A stretch of 64,000 nucleotides of DNA from Litsea cubeba (Eukaryota > Streptophyta > Magnoliopsida > Laurales > Lauraceae), in the NCBI GenBank assembly GCA_012931725.1, contig CM022946.1, positions 114,687,977 through 114,751,976 on the forward strand, given 5' to 3'. The position numbers and the translations under genes were made by a program. The notes under the pieces are model-generated. The model saw only the letters and a list, made by a program, of their open reading frames with translations, did no database searches and was not told where the DNA came from. Below, in pieces: positions 1 through 10,700 of the stretch. The number at the start of each line of letters is the position of its first letter. The stretch's first letter is position 1.

Positions 1-4
1 GCCC

Positions 5-376
5 TCAGCTGCGCTGGAGCTCGCGAATCAGCTCCTCTTGCCTCTGGAGGAGAGCGGTTTGGGCTGCGACAACCCCTCCAGTGGCAGGGGGTTGAGCGTG
101 GCGCGTTTCTCCTACGGCCACGGCTTTGTCCTTGCGAGGATGCTCATGCCGATGCTCGTCGCGTCGGGGTGGCATGACTTCTTCTGCTGAGATCGAGGCC
201 TCGAGTCCCTCTTGGAGGGGGGCCTCAATGAAAAGCTGCGAGCCTAAGCAGCCCTCGCCTGCAGATGCGCCATGCACCGTGCGGGACCGACCCTGAGGAG
301 GGACGTCCGTTGACGGCACTGGCAGCTCGAGGAATGCTCTTGATGATTCTCCACCCTTCCTAGCTTTCGGAGGCAT
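5..376 (-). pseudogene. N-terminal part of a gag-like protein (truncated by the window edge)
   Basis: The frame opens with MPPKARKGG at 376, about 70 bp downstream of the PBS, where gag begins in plant gypsy elements. The visible 123 residues are rich in Arg, Glu and Gln and end in a helical, coiled-coil-like stretch (ALLQRQEELIRELQ). No domain can be named from this piece. The assignment rests on position after LTR and PBS. Whether the full frame is intact cannot be seen here. Confidence 0.5.
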
Positions 377-444
377 GGCTTCTGGGAGATTGAGGTTGAG
401 AAGGTTGGGAAGGTTGGGAAGGATGGGAAGGTTGGAATATTACT

Positions 445-462
445 TTCCCACAGACGGCGCCA
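445..462 (-). other. Primer-binding site of the Tat-like element
   Basis: On the minus strand this reads TGGCGCCGTCTGTGGGAA and begins two bases inside the LTR. Plant gypsy elements commonly have a TGGCGCCG-type PBS at this place. The priming tRNA was not identified with certainty. Confidence 0.7.
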
Positions 463-464
463 AT

Positions 465-1348
465 TGTAGGTGCAGAAAATAATGACCCACAATAACGGGG
501 GAGCCTTAGAGGACTTATCCGAGATGATGATGACTGGGAATGACTGGGTACCGTCCGAAAGCCTGAAAGAGAAGAGCAAACGGTCAAAGGACCCTGGCCT
601 AGGCGGCGCAAGGCTCTCCGATGCCAAAGTCAGTGAAAGAACTGGAACAATGGAAGGAGAGGAAGAAGAGAGGCAGAGTAACGGCTCTTTGTGTATTGAA
701 TTATGCGTACCTTGTTGGTGGTTTGAGGCTCTATTTATAGAGGCTTGGGTCGTATTTTTGGAGGATATTTTGGTGTGGGTCCCATGATTCGACTGGGAAG
801 TCATGATCAGCCCACGAAGCAATAAATGCGGTCGAATCCAGCCCACTATGCATTAAATGCGCGTCGGTTCAGCCCACGTCGCATTTAATGCGCGTCTTGT
901 TGGGCTAGATCGTGTTGGACGCCTTTGGCGGTAGGGGTACCATCGGATCTACCCTCGGGGCCTCAGCCGCTGGATGCCGCCCTGTCAGGGATCTGGCGAA
1001 GATTGTGAGCGGCTGGATGTCGCATCTGTCCCACTAGCTCGCGCCCCTATTCCTCCACGTGCCTGATGACGTGGGGGATGAGGGGCGCAAGTGGAGGTTC
1101 TTTCTTGCTTCGGCTTCCGTCCTGGCTCCTTCAGCCGAGGTGGAGCTCTCTGCCGAGATGGCACCCGGGGTGGCTGAGTTCGGCGCTAGTGGCCCAGAGC
1201 TGCTTGACTTCGGCCGGACCCCCTGTCCTGGTAGCCGGGGTGAGCTTGGTGCCACGTGGATGGCACGCGGATGGCACGTGAGAGTGCTTAGTCTCATCTG
1301 ATGGCTGTGATTAGCGTAATCCGGGAGTTCTGGAAATCTCCCCACACA
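465..1348 (-). repeat. LTR (884 bp) of the Tat-like element
   Basis: The LTR starts TGTAGGTGCAG and ends CTCCCCACACA on the + strand. It aligns along its whole length with the solo LTR at 58471-59398, apart from indels; the solo copy carries an extra ~45-bp internal repeat (59150-59233). Small open frames inside both copies are not conserved as protein and are not annotated. Confidence 0.85.
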
Positions 1349-1353
1349 AGTGG

Positions 1354-2658
1354 TGCCAGAACTCACCCGGATTATCTCTTAAAGCGAGAGGTGTTGGGTT
1401 CGAACTCTGGGAAGGCCCCTGGGATGCATAATTGTCACCAAGCAATTCTCCCGGGACAAACGCATGATTAAGGGCACTCAGTGGTAAGCCCCCCAAAGTG
1501 TATACAATAGGTCCGGGGCTCTGGGCCCCGCCTACCCTCCGGTGAGGGGCAAACCCCCTTACACTCAGTATTAGCTTCTCTCTTTATAGGCCATTGGTTT
1601 AAGGCCGTCTAGTAGGGCCACAGGGGGTTCACATGGCTTCTTCACTTCTCGTCGCCTTTCATTGGTCTCTTTACATGGATTTTGACTTTATGGCTACCCC
1701 TATTCATGACATTTGCCTAAGAACCGTCCTAGTTTTCAAACAAGCCACATCTAACCGCCCTAAAATATTGCATAGTGCAATATGTGTGATAACACACAGT
1801 CCTGTTATAATGCATAGTGCGATGTGTGCAATATCGCATGACCTTAGAATATCCCAATACAACCTTTGTACGGAGTCCGGATTTTTTGGTTGGGCTGTGT
1901 AGACTTTTTGATCCCACAAACAACATTGTGAAAAATAATTAAATTTTTGCCAGTAAAAGTTAGGTCTTAAGGCAAATGTACTTGAAAAGTCCTTTGTATG
2001 GAAGGGAAGTTTAAAGGTGTGGCCCATTGCCACATGCGTATTTGAATGACAAACCCAATGAATCCATCAGTTGGCCGGGGCCACCACTTGGACACAAACT
2101 GTTTGAAATCATCATCACTTCTTTCATTATGGCTGGAATGAATTAAAGTGGGGTCAACTTTAATTGGATCGTATGTAAAGGATGTGACTAAATGAAAAAA
2201 AAAAATTGAGAGAGAAAATCTATGTTTTGTGCATATTTTTAATTGGAATGGGCCCCACCTACGATAGTGAATTTGTACGGTTTGGATTCTTCAATTGGGC
2301 TTTGGGCCCCACCTTCTTTTGAGTAAAATTTGGCCTTTGACGAATACATGGGATAGGAACTTCGAACGGATTGTGGGCCAATTGCTTTGGAGTAAAATTA
2401 GTTTGAATGAATGCCTGTTAGAGACTTTGAACGATTTCAATTATTTGACTGGATTGTGGGGGCCAACTTGTTATGGAGTTAAATTTAGCCTTGGATGAAT
2501 TCATGGGATAAGTGATTTTGAATGATTTGAATTTGAAAGGTAACGTATGGGACTGTGTCCCGATTGTATTAAGGTGTAGTAAACTTCTCATTAAATATCC
2601 TTAAGACATGGAGCTAATTTTAAGCTATATTTATCATTGAATTGAATGAAATAAAACA
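1354..2658. other. Intergenic stretch with a possible tRNA-derived SINE fragment and a degenerate tandem repeat
   Basis: At 1396-1407 the sequence GGGTTCGAACTC matches a pol III B box, preceded by a short CTCTT...GAGAG stem, as in a tRNA or tRNA-derived SINE. No A box is seen upstream, so at most a 5'-truncated SINE is present. Around 2290-2520 an 80-100-bp unit ('GGAGTAAAATT...ATTGTGGG(G)CCAA') occurs about three times in diverged form. The rest is AT-rich and no gene is seen. Confidence 0.3.
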
Positions 2659-3232
2659 AGAGTTTTTTGTATATGCCTAAGGTTTGTAGGATTTGTAAAT
2701 AGGCCCGTGAGATTTTAGTATTTACAAATAGGCCCCTGCTTCTTCATTTTAATAACTTATGTGTCCGCAAAATCAATAGTCTTACAACTAACATGCATAG
2801 GTTTTTGGAGAGAAATGACACTTTTGTCTATCTCTTTTATCTTTATATGCATAATTTAATAGGCTTGGACTCAATTTTTTTATAAAGCATGTAACATTAA
2901 AGATTGCACTTAGTGAGGCTTAGTGGGAGCATATTTTATCAATATAGGGCTCATTTTATTAAGTCAAATCATGACAACAATCAACACCTGTACTTATAAC
3001 TGGTTATAATTTATCCAATCCATACATGATCCACCGTTGGATTGATGAAAGTTTCAAAATACATGATTATGTTGAATGTGCAGGGGGTGTTAAAGAAATA
3101 TTGGGGGAATGAGAAAAAAAATTTTAATTTTTAGAATTTATGAGGGGGTGGCATTTGCCTCTATGTAAAAAATATATTGAGGGAAAGGAGCAAATGTAAA
3201 AAAATATATTAATTTTTAGCATTTACTGGGGT

Positions 3233-3266
<34 letters not shown>

Positions 3267-3600
3267 TGGGGGGGGGGTGGGGAGGGAAGAGAGATATGGG
3301 TGGGGGATTTAGTCCCCAGGCCCTTGTACTAGGTCCCACCCTTGGTCATGTGCATGAGAGAGTTATTGAGAGAAACCATTGGGACTTGAGATAAAATAAT
3401 GGATATTAGTGCAAAGATGTCATTTACTTAAGAATCCAACAAAAATCTCATGGTGCGCTGCCCATTCTTGTTAGGAATATTGATTTTAGGGACATAAAAG
3501 GCATTAAAAAGAAAAGGTAGGGGCCTATTTATAAATACTAAAACCTCAGGGGCCTATTTATAAATCCTACAAACCTTAGGGGTTATATACAAAAAGCTCT
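2659..3600. mobile_element. Non-autonomous TIR DNA transposon, copy 1 (Mutator/MITE-like)
   Basis: The two ends are inverted repeats of about 80 bp: the left begins AGAGTTTTTTGTATATG and the right ends GTTATATACAAAAAGCTCT. Each TIR contains two ~30-bp direct sub-repeats of the type 'TTTGTAAATAGGCCC'. The element is flanked by TAAAACA at 2652-2658 and 3601-3607. It has no coding capacity and includes a (GT)n tract. A homologous 906-bp copy with the same ends lies at 25462-26367. Long TIRs suggest a Mutator-like origin, although a 7-bp rather than 9-bp duplication is atypical. Confidence 0.8.
3231..3277 (+). repeat. (GT)n microsatellite followed by a poly-G run
   Basis: About 18 GT dinucleotides are followed by a G run inside TIR-element copy 1. 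The second copy of the element lacks this tract, so it expanded after the copies separated. Confidence 0.9.
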
Positions 3601-3642
3601 TAAAACAATAATAAATGCAGCTACTTTTCATTGGTTGTTGGA

Positions 3643-6600
3643 CTAGCAAAACCCTGTGCTATGCACGGACCACGAAACCACCAAATGCATAGACCGATAT
3701 GAATTATTTTAATAAATTTATTAATTAGTAAACTTGTGAGTCCTTTTTTTTGTTGCTAATTTGATCTTTATGTTTTTTTCCAAATGTTTTATTCTTTAAG
3801 TGAGGCATGAATTGATTAAGAAAGATCAAATGATCATAGACCTAATAAATTGACCTAATATATTTAAGTGGGACCAAGATGAATGGGGTCCTATTTAAGT
3901 AGAACCCCCCAGATAAATGGGGTCCACTATCTCTATTCTAACCGTCCATAAAACCATATTATGCAGGATGGGACCCATGAATTGATTAAGAAAGATCAAA
4001 GGATCAAATGATCGTAGACCTAACAAATTGACCAAATATTTTTAAGTGGGACCCAGATGAATGGGGTCCACCATCTTTATTCTAACCGTCCATAAAATCA
4101 AATGATGCAGGCCGGGACCCATGAATTGATTGATAAAGATCAAATGATCATAGACCTCTCAAATTGACCAAACCTAACCTATTTAAGTGGGATCCCCAAG
4201 ATGAATGGGGTCCACCATCTATATTCTAACAGTCCATGAAACAATATGATGCGGGCTGGGACCCATGAATTGCTTGATAAAGATCAAATGATCAAATGAT
4301 CATAGACCTCACAAATTGACCAAACCTAACCTATTTAAGTGGAACCCCCCAGATGAATGGGGTCCACCATCTCTATTCTAACCGTCCATCAAACCATATT
4401 ATGCGGGATGGGACGCATGAATTGATTTAAAAAGATCAAATGATCAAATGATCGTAGACCTCACAAATTGACCAAATACTTTTAAGTGAGACCCAGATGA
4501 ATGGGGTCCACCATCTCTATTCTAACCATCCATAAAATCATATGATGCGGGCCAGGACCCATGAATTGATTGATAAAGATCAAATGATCATAGACCTCAT
4601 AATTGACCAAACCTAATTTATTTAAGTGGGACCCCACAGATGAATGGAGTCCACCATCTATATGCTATCCGTTCATTAAACCATATGATGTGGGCTAGGA
4701 CCCATGAATTGCTTGGTAAAGGTCAAATGATCAAATGATCATAGACATCACAAATTGACCAAACCTAACCGATTTAAGTGGAATCCCCCAGATGAATGGG
4801 GTCCACCATCTCTATTCTAACCGTCCATAAAACAATATTATGCGGGATGGGACCCATGAATTGATTAAGAAAGATCAAAGGATCAAATGGTCATAGACCT
4901 AGGGCTGGGACCCATTAATTGATTGATAAAGATCAAATGATCATAGACCTCTCAAATTGACCAAACCTAACCTATTTAAGTGGGACCCCCAAGATGAATG
5001 GGGTCCACCATCTATATTCTAACCGTCCATCAAACCATATGATGCGGGCTGGGAACCATGAATTGCTTGATACAGATCAAATGATCAAATGATCATAGAC
5101 CTCACAAATTGACCAAACCTAACCTATTTAAGTGGAACCCCCCAGAAGAATGGGGTCCACCATCTCTATTCTAACCGTCCATCAAACCATATTATGCAGG
5201 ATGGGACCCATGAATTGTATTAAAAAGATCAAATGATCAAATGATCGCAGACCTCACAAATTGACCAAATATTTTTAAGTGAGACCCAGATGAATGGGGT
5301 CCACCATCTCTATTCTAACCGACCATAAAATCATATGATGCGGGCCAGGACCCATGAATTGATTGATAAAGATCAAATGATCATAGACCTCATAATTGAC
5401 CAAACCTAATTTATTTAAGTGGGACCCCAAAGATGAATGGAGTCCACCATCTATATTCTATCCGTTCATAAAACCATATGATGCGGGCTGGGACCCATGA
5501 ATTGCTTGGTAAAGGTCAAATGATCAAATGATCATAGACATCACAAATTGAGCAAACCTAACCGATTTAAGTGGAATCCCCCAGATGAATGGGGTCCACC
5601 ATCTCTATTCTAACCGTCCATAAAATCATATTATGTGGGATGGGACCCATGAATTGATTAAGAAAGATCAAAGGATCAAATGGTCATAGACCTAACAAAT
5701 TGACCAAATATTTTTAAGTGGGACCCAGATGAATGGGGTCCACCATCTTTATTCTAACCGTCCATAAAATCAAATGATGCAGGCCGGGACCCATGAAACC
5801 ATCTATATTCTAACCGTCCATCAAACCATATGATGCGGGCTGGGAACCATGAATTGCTTGATAAAGATCAAATGATCAAATGATCATAGACCTCACAAAT
5901 TGACCAAACCTAACCTATTTAAGTGGAACCCCCCATATGAATGGGGTCCACCATCTCTATTCTAACCGTCCATCAAACCATATTTGGCGGGATGGGACCC
6001 ATGAATTGTATTAAAAAGATCAAATGATCAAATGATCGCAGACCTCACAAATTGACCAAATATTTTTAAGTGAGACCCAGATGAATGGGGTCCACCATCT
6101 CTATTCTAACCGACCATAAAATCATATGATGCGGGCCAGGACCCATGAATTGATTGATAAAGATCAAATGATCATAGACCTCATAATTGACCAAACCTAA
6201 TTTATTTAAGTGGGACCCCAAAGATGAATGGAGTCCACCATCTATATTCTATCCATTCATAAAACCATATGATGCGGGCTGGGACCCATGAATTGCTTGG
6301 TAAAGGTCAAATGATCAAATGATCATAGACATCACAAATTGAGCAAACCTAACCGATTTAAGTGGAATCGCCCAGATGAATGGGGTCCACCATCTCTATT
6401 CTAACCGTCTATAAAATCATATTATGTGGGATGGGACCCATGAATTGATTAAGAAAAATCAAAGGATCAAATGGTCATAGACCTAACAAATTGACCAAAT
6501 ATTTTTAAGTGGGACCCAGATGAATGGGGTCCACCATCTTTATTCTAACTGTCCATAAAATCAAATGATGCAGGCCGGGACCCATGAATTGATTGATATA

Positions 6601-6722
6601 AATGTAGCACATCTGGTGTGTTGGCTTATTTAGGGATCTCATGGAAATGGCATTGCAAAAAGTTTTGAGGTTGCGCCAGGTGTCTTGATGTGATGAATAG
6701 TACATCCCTTTAGTAATATAGA
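3643..6722 (-). mobile_element. Non-autonomous Helitron carrying a satellite array
   Basis: On the minus strand the element begins TCTATATTACTAAAGG (6722) just after an A, and ends with a short hairpin (CCGTGCATAGCAC...) followed by TTTTGCTAG (3643) just before a T. These are the plant Helitron hallmarks: 5'-TC, a 3' hairpin about 10 bp from a CTRR end, insertion between A and T, and no target duplication. About 90% of the interior is a tandem satellite (3808-6597). No Rep/helicase frame is present, so mobility would depend on another element. The same 3' terminus occurs at 11350. Confidence 0.75.
3808..6597. repeat. Satellite array, ~145-bp monomer with a ~790-bp higher-order period
   Basis: About 20 monomers share the anchors 'GGGACCCATGAATTG', 'AGATCAAATGATCATAGACC', 'AATTGACCAAA' and 'TGAATGGGGTCCACCATCT'. 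The GGACCC anchor recurs near 3970, 4114, 4258, 4410, 4554, 4697, 4849, 4906, 5049, 5201, 5345, 5489, 5641, 5786, 5839, 5992, 6137, 6281, 6433 and 6577, giving spacings of 143-153 with truncated units of ~55 bp. The blocks starting at 4258, 5049 and 5839 match one another better than adjacent monomers do, which is a higher-order repeat. Confidence 0.9.
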
Positions 6723-8295
6723 TAAGGGGCAGAAATGCTACTTTAAGTTTTAGAGGGGCATTATGTAGATTTTCTATATATATATATATACATTTGAATG
6801 TTTCAAAAATGTATAAAAGTTTTCCACGATTCTTTCAATGATTCATATCTATTAAAAAAATTCTCTTTAATAAGGCATTAAAGAGTAATGATCAAGTCCA
6901 ACCAAATTGACCTAGTGGGGCTCACTTCAACTACATTTATGTATGGATAGTTAAAAAAGGGATTCCAAATGAAAAAAAAAACTAGATTCATTAAATAGTT
7001 TTGATCATCATAATCAAATGGACAATTTTTTTTTTTTTTTTGGAAAGAGGTTTAAAAAGGGCAAAACCCCTTCATAAGGACAGAGTATTTTTGTCATTTC
7101 TCAAAAAAGTTTTTTATTTTCAAGTACTTGATTGAAATAATTGTGAAAACTTTTCTATTTTTTTATAATATTCAAATCTTAATTTTTTTAAATAAGGCAG
7201 AATTTTTATACTTTTTTTGAAAATTTCCCTTTAACAAAATGGTTTTTAAGATGTTTTAATGAACCTCGTGCAAAGGGTCACTTAACCAAAGGGGAACGGA
7301 GGATGTAGATATATACCAAGAAACAATGTTGGCGGATTGATCACATGTTGGAGTTAGTGTGAACCTCATGAAGATGATTCGGATTGTAAAACCCTAATTT
7401 GAAGTGGACTTGGTTTCAAGGGCTAACGTCATCCTACTCAATTGATTTACAGGGTTTCTTTATTTTATATATATATATATATATTTGGAATGCCCTAATT
7501 TGATAAAGGTAGTAATTTAGTTTGAAGGAATGAGATCCTTCTTATACCATAAATAAGAAAAAAGCAAAAGCCAAATCGAGAAAGAAGACTACATGAAGTT
7601 TAAGGGGGTGTGTTTGTGCCGAATTCAAGAGAGGAAATTATTATGATTTTCCATCCAGCCCAATTAAGAGGATTTATATGTGAAGGGTAAAAATACAGAA
7701 TTTTCCTCTCATAAAAATAGAAAAGCACAGAGTGTCTAATCCTCTTATTCCACAAAGAAGTTTGAAGATAAAAAATAGAATACAGAGGAGAAACGAAGAG
7801 AAATGGGATATTATAATATATTAATACCGAGCAGTCTAGATTCATTTATTTTGATTTTTTTTTATAGAGCATTGGTAATAAAATTTATTATACACTATTG
7901 TGTACCCTCAAGTAAAGGAAAAGAGCAATGATTAATTGTCCTTATTTCGTAGTTGTCATTTAATATAATTTAATCATATAATTTTTTAGTCTTTTGATAT
8001 ATGAAGATTTAATTTAAAATAACCTTTATTTATATTTTTTATATGGATTCTGTACAGACATTATTGGTTGGCTTGCCAAGCAAAGGTCATTGTGCGCGCT
8101 AGTGTTATTTATGTTTAAAAATTTTAGAAGAATAGAGAATTCCCAAATAGAGCTTTACTCATAGAAATTCTCAATTAGGGGTTTACTGGCAAACTTGTAA
8201 AGAATTCTCGCTTTGCACTCTCTGCATTTTTGGAGAGAATGATTGTATTACTTATAATAGATTTTTACAAGAGCAGGGATATCAACCCAATCGAG
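6723..8295. other. AT-rich intergenic DNA, no gene seen
   Basis: The stretch contains TA-dinucleotide runs (near 6773-6791 and 7469-7482) and A/T homopolymers. No frame in it resembles a known protein, and no element ends were recognised. Confidence 0.6.
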
Positions 8296-8557
8296 TATAC
8301 AGATCATACACATATTACAGGAATACGAATATGACAAAATTAGCGAAAGGTCCCTATAAGTGAATGTATCCAGCCTCCGGTCCAAGGAAAAACTTATTAA
8401 GGCTTATGGTCCACTAAGTTAGACTCTTTGCAGCAAGAGGTCCCTAAGGCCACACGTTTTGATTTTTCAAGACAAAATTGCCCCTGTAACTGACGCAACA
8501 CATATTGAAGTGGTCCCTCAACGTGTAACGATTACTTAGCAATGTGTCACGATTGGT

Positions 8558-9178
8558 TTGGAAAGTCAAATCTCCTATTCACGTGCTGAAGCAGATCTCA
8601 CAGAGAAGATCAAGAAGGTTCTTGGGCTGAAAAGATCTCAGAGGCTCGGAGAAATAACATCTTGTAAGAAGCTGGTGAATCTCGACCTCAGCGGAAACCA
8701 GCTTTCCAGCAGTATCCTGGCCCTTTTTCCAAAAATGCTGGTCCTCGGAGAACTCGACCTCTCGGAAAACCTCTTATCGGGAGAAATTCCGCCAGATTTG
8801 GGTAAGGTGGAATCGCTGGTCCTCGTCAACATATCTCACAACAAATTATTCGGCGGTTTGCCGTCAACAGCAGTGTTTCTCGCCGTTAACTCGAGCGCTG
8901 TCGCTGGAAACGTAGGCCTCTACAATGGCGGTACAGGTAGCGGTTTACCGCCATGCAAAGCTGAGAAGAAATAGTTTCGGTGGATTTTAGTGGTGGTTGC
9001 TGTAGCAGCGTTTCTACTGCTAGTAGTCTTGTCCCTTTTAATTTCGTCATTGTTTGGCGCGACACCGGGCCGTCTCCGTCGCTACTACTGCCGGCCCGGT
9101 GTCGCGCCATCGTCGGAGAAAAGAGTAAGGCATCAAGGCTGTTTTCTTCTTCTGGTTGCAGAGACAGTAGCCAAGTAG
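8558..9178 (+). pseudogene. Fragment of an SKM1-like leucine-rich-repeat receptor kinase (broken)
   Basis: The frame at 8558-8974 encodes the last LRRs and the juxtamembrane region of a plant LRR receptor-like kinase. Visible are LVNLDLSGNQLS, LGELDLSENLLSGEIP and LVNISHNKL, then a cap of the type LPST.AFLA.N.SAVAGN and a GSGLPPC motif. From memory this ending is typical of SKM1-type receptors (Arabidopsis At2g25790). A TAG stop follows LPPCKAEKK; beyond it, in the same frame, lies a hydrophobic transmembrane segment (VVVAVAAFLLLVVLSLLISS, about 8990-9050). The signal peptide, most LRRs and the whole kinase domain are missing. After the membrane segment the sequence enters a GC-rich hairpin (9055-9109) and similarity stops. 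Confidence 0.7.
9055..9109. repeat. Perfect 18-bp GC-rich inverted repeat (hairpin)
   Basis: Arms TGGCGCGACACCGGGCCG (9055-9072) and its exact complement (9092-9109) enclose a 19-base loop. It sits immediately after the transmembrane segment of the LRR-kinase fragment, in otherwise average-GC DNA. Confidence 0.9.
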
Positions 9179-9627
9179 TGTTTGGGGAAGGAGACCTAGG
9201 CAACCCAGCTATGCTGATTACAGGTCCAGGTTCGGGTCAGGTTCAGTTAACATTATCCTAATCATTCAATAGTTGTGGCCCATCAGATGAACTGCTGAGG
9301 AAATAAAGTATTCTCCAAGTTGTACAAATAGATCAGGTTCTCTTAGCCACTTCATTGTATGACCATCAGATGCACTAGTTATGAACATCATCAATGCTCT
9401 AAGTTCTTGAATAGTAGGCTGACCTAAAATCACGGCTAGATTTTTTCTCTTGTGCGTGCTAGATTCTCAGTTATGGATGTATTAGCCACAAAGTCTTTCT
9501 TAGTGGAACACCACCAACAGTCTTGTGTGGCTCTGCATTTCTGAGGTCTAAGGTTTGAAATTTGTCAATTCTTCAGTGCACATTATAATTTTCTATTGAA
9601 AGGAATTTTTTTGTATATTTTTTTTCA

Positions 9628-9838
9628 AATTTATCTGAGTTTTTATCAAATTTATCTGAGTTTTTATCAAATTTATCTGAATTTTTGTCAAACTTATCTG
9701 AGTTCTGGACAAATCTATCCGAGTTCTGGACAAATCTATCTGAATTCTGGACAAATCTATCTGAATTCTGGACAAATTTATCTGAGTTCTGGATAAATCT
9801 ATCTGAGTTATGGATAAATTTATCTAAGTTCTGGACAA
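9628..9838. repeat. 21-bp minisatellite, about 10 units, decaying to 10180
   Basis: The unit is of the form AAATCTATCTGAGTTCTGGAC. Because the period is 21, both strands show open frames of heptapeptide repeats; these are a by-product of the period. Beyond 9838 looser 'AAATTTATTTGCATTTTTT' repeats continue to about 10180. Confidence 0.9.
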
Positions 9839-10700
9839 AATTTATTTGTGTCTTTTGAAATTTATTTGCATTTTTTTAAATAAATTTAACTGAGTTTTGA
9901 AAAAAAATACTTGCATTTTTGGAAAATTTTTATGAAATTTGGAAAATTGATTTATCTTAGTTTTGGCAAATGTATTTGCATTTTTTAAGATTTATTTATA
10001 TTTTTTTTAATTTTAGTTACGTCTTTTGAAATTTATTTGTATTTTTTGAGATTTTTTTTAGTCTTTTTAAATTTATTTACATTTTGTGAAATTTATTTCG
10101 ATTTTTTTGAAAGTTATTTGCATCTTTTTAAATTTATCTACGTTCTTTTGAAATTTATTGCTTTATTTTAAAATTTATTGCGTATTCAGAAATTATTGTA
10201 TAGGGCTATATAGATTGATTCATATTAATATTAGAGAGCTTAGTTAGCTTTAATTATAGATATACCATTTAAAAGCCTTATTTGTATGTCTAAATGACAA
10301 ATATATGTATGTGGGTCCCACGTAGCTAAGAGGAGATGTACACGATGTAGTGCCACAGGTCAAGCAACGGTCTTGGCTTTTGGTCTTCTCCATCCATCTA
10401 TCTATTTAAAAGCAAGGCATTAATTAAACGATTGCCAGCAAGGCACGCCACGTGTCCATCACCTAATGCTGCAATGAGAAGAATGCAAGCAAATAATAAC
10501 TCGCCCAAGGAATAGTCACAAGGACAGAGGGGTGTAAAGAAAGGGTAAATTAGTCATTTCAAGTATGAAAAAGTGTGAGGGGGACCTTTGGCTGCATGAT
10601 TTTTTTTTTGTGGACCGTTTGCAACAAAGTCTTGCTTCGAGGGACCTCCGGCCAAAGCCCCCTGTGAATATACAGATCCTACATAACAGGGATACTACGA

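Larger units (their letters stand above)
1..1348 (-). mobile_element. Tat-like Ty3/gypsy element, 5' end (LTR, PBS, start of gag); continues left of the window
   Basis: Read on the minus strand this is the 5' end of an LTR retrotransposon. A TG...CA LTR (465-1348) is followed by a primer-binding site (445-462), a short leader and the first 123 codons of a gag-like frame that leaves the window at base 5. A close relative of the LTR stands alone at 58471-59398, which fixes both LTR ends. The five bases outside the LTR (1349-1353, AGTGG) would be one target duplication, but the partner lies outside the window. The PBS type, GC-rich gag start and LTR resemble plant Tat-lineage gypsy elements; that lineage is inferred, since no RT is visible. 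Confidence 0.75.
8345..10652. mobile_element. Possible gene-capturing TIR element around the LRR-kinase fragment
   Basis: The block 8345-8490 resembles the reverse complement of 10530-10652. Shared ordered pieces are 'AGGTCCCT', 'GGTCCAC', 'TGCAGC..AAGGTCCC', 'CACAC.TTTT' and 'GAC.AA.TT.CCC'. Outside them, a ~33-bp imperfect direct repeat beginning TATACAGATC lies at 8296-8328 and 10669-10700. This could be a Pack-type element that captured the LRR fragment. Identity between the ends is modest and no exact target duplication was found. Confidence 0.35.

Noticed and set aside
244..846. 200-codon frame on the minus strand
   Set aside because: It crosses the LTR/PBS boundary, is Ser/Pro-rich without domain similarity, and overlaps the gag start in another frame.
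3808..6597. Regularly spaced repeats that could suggest a CRISPR-like array
   Set aside because: The repeats are whole ~145-bp monomers without unique spacers, in a plant Helitron; there are no cas genes.
9593..9796. Open frames of heptapeptide repeats on both strands
   Set aside because: They follow from the 21-bp minisatellite period; frames on both strands are equally repetitive, with no start context or relative.
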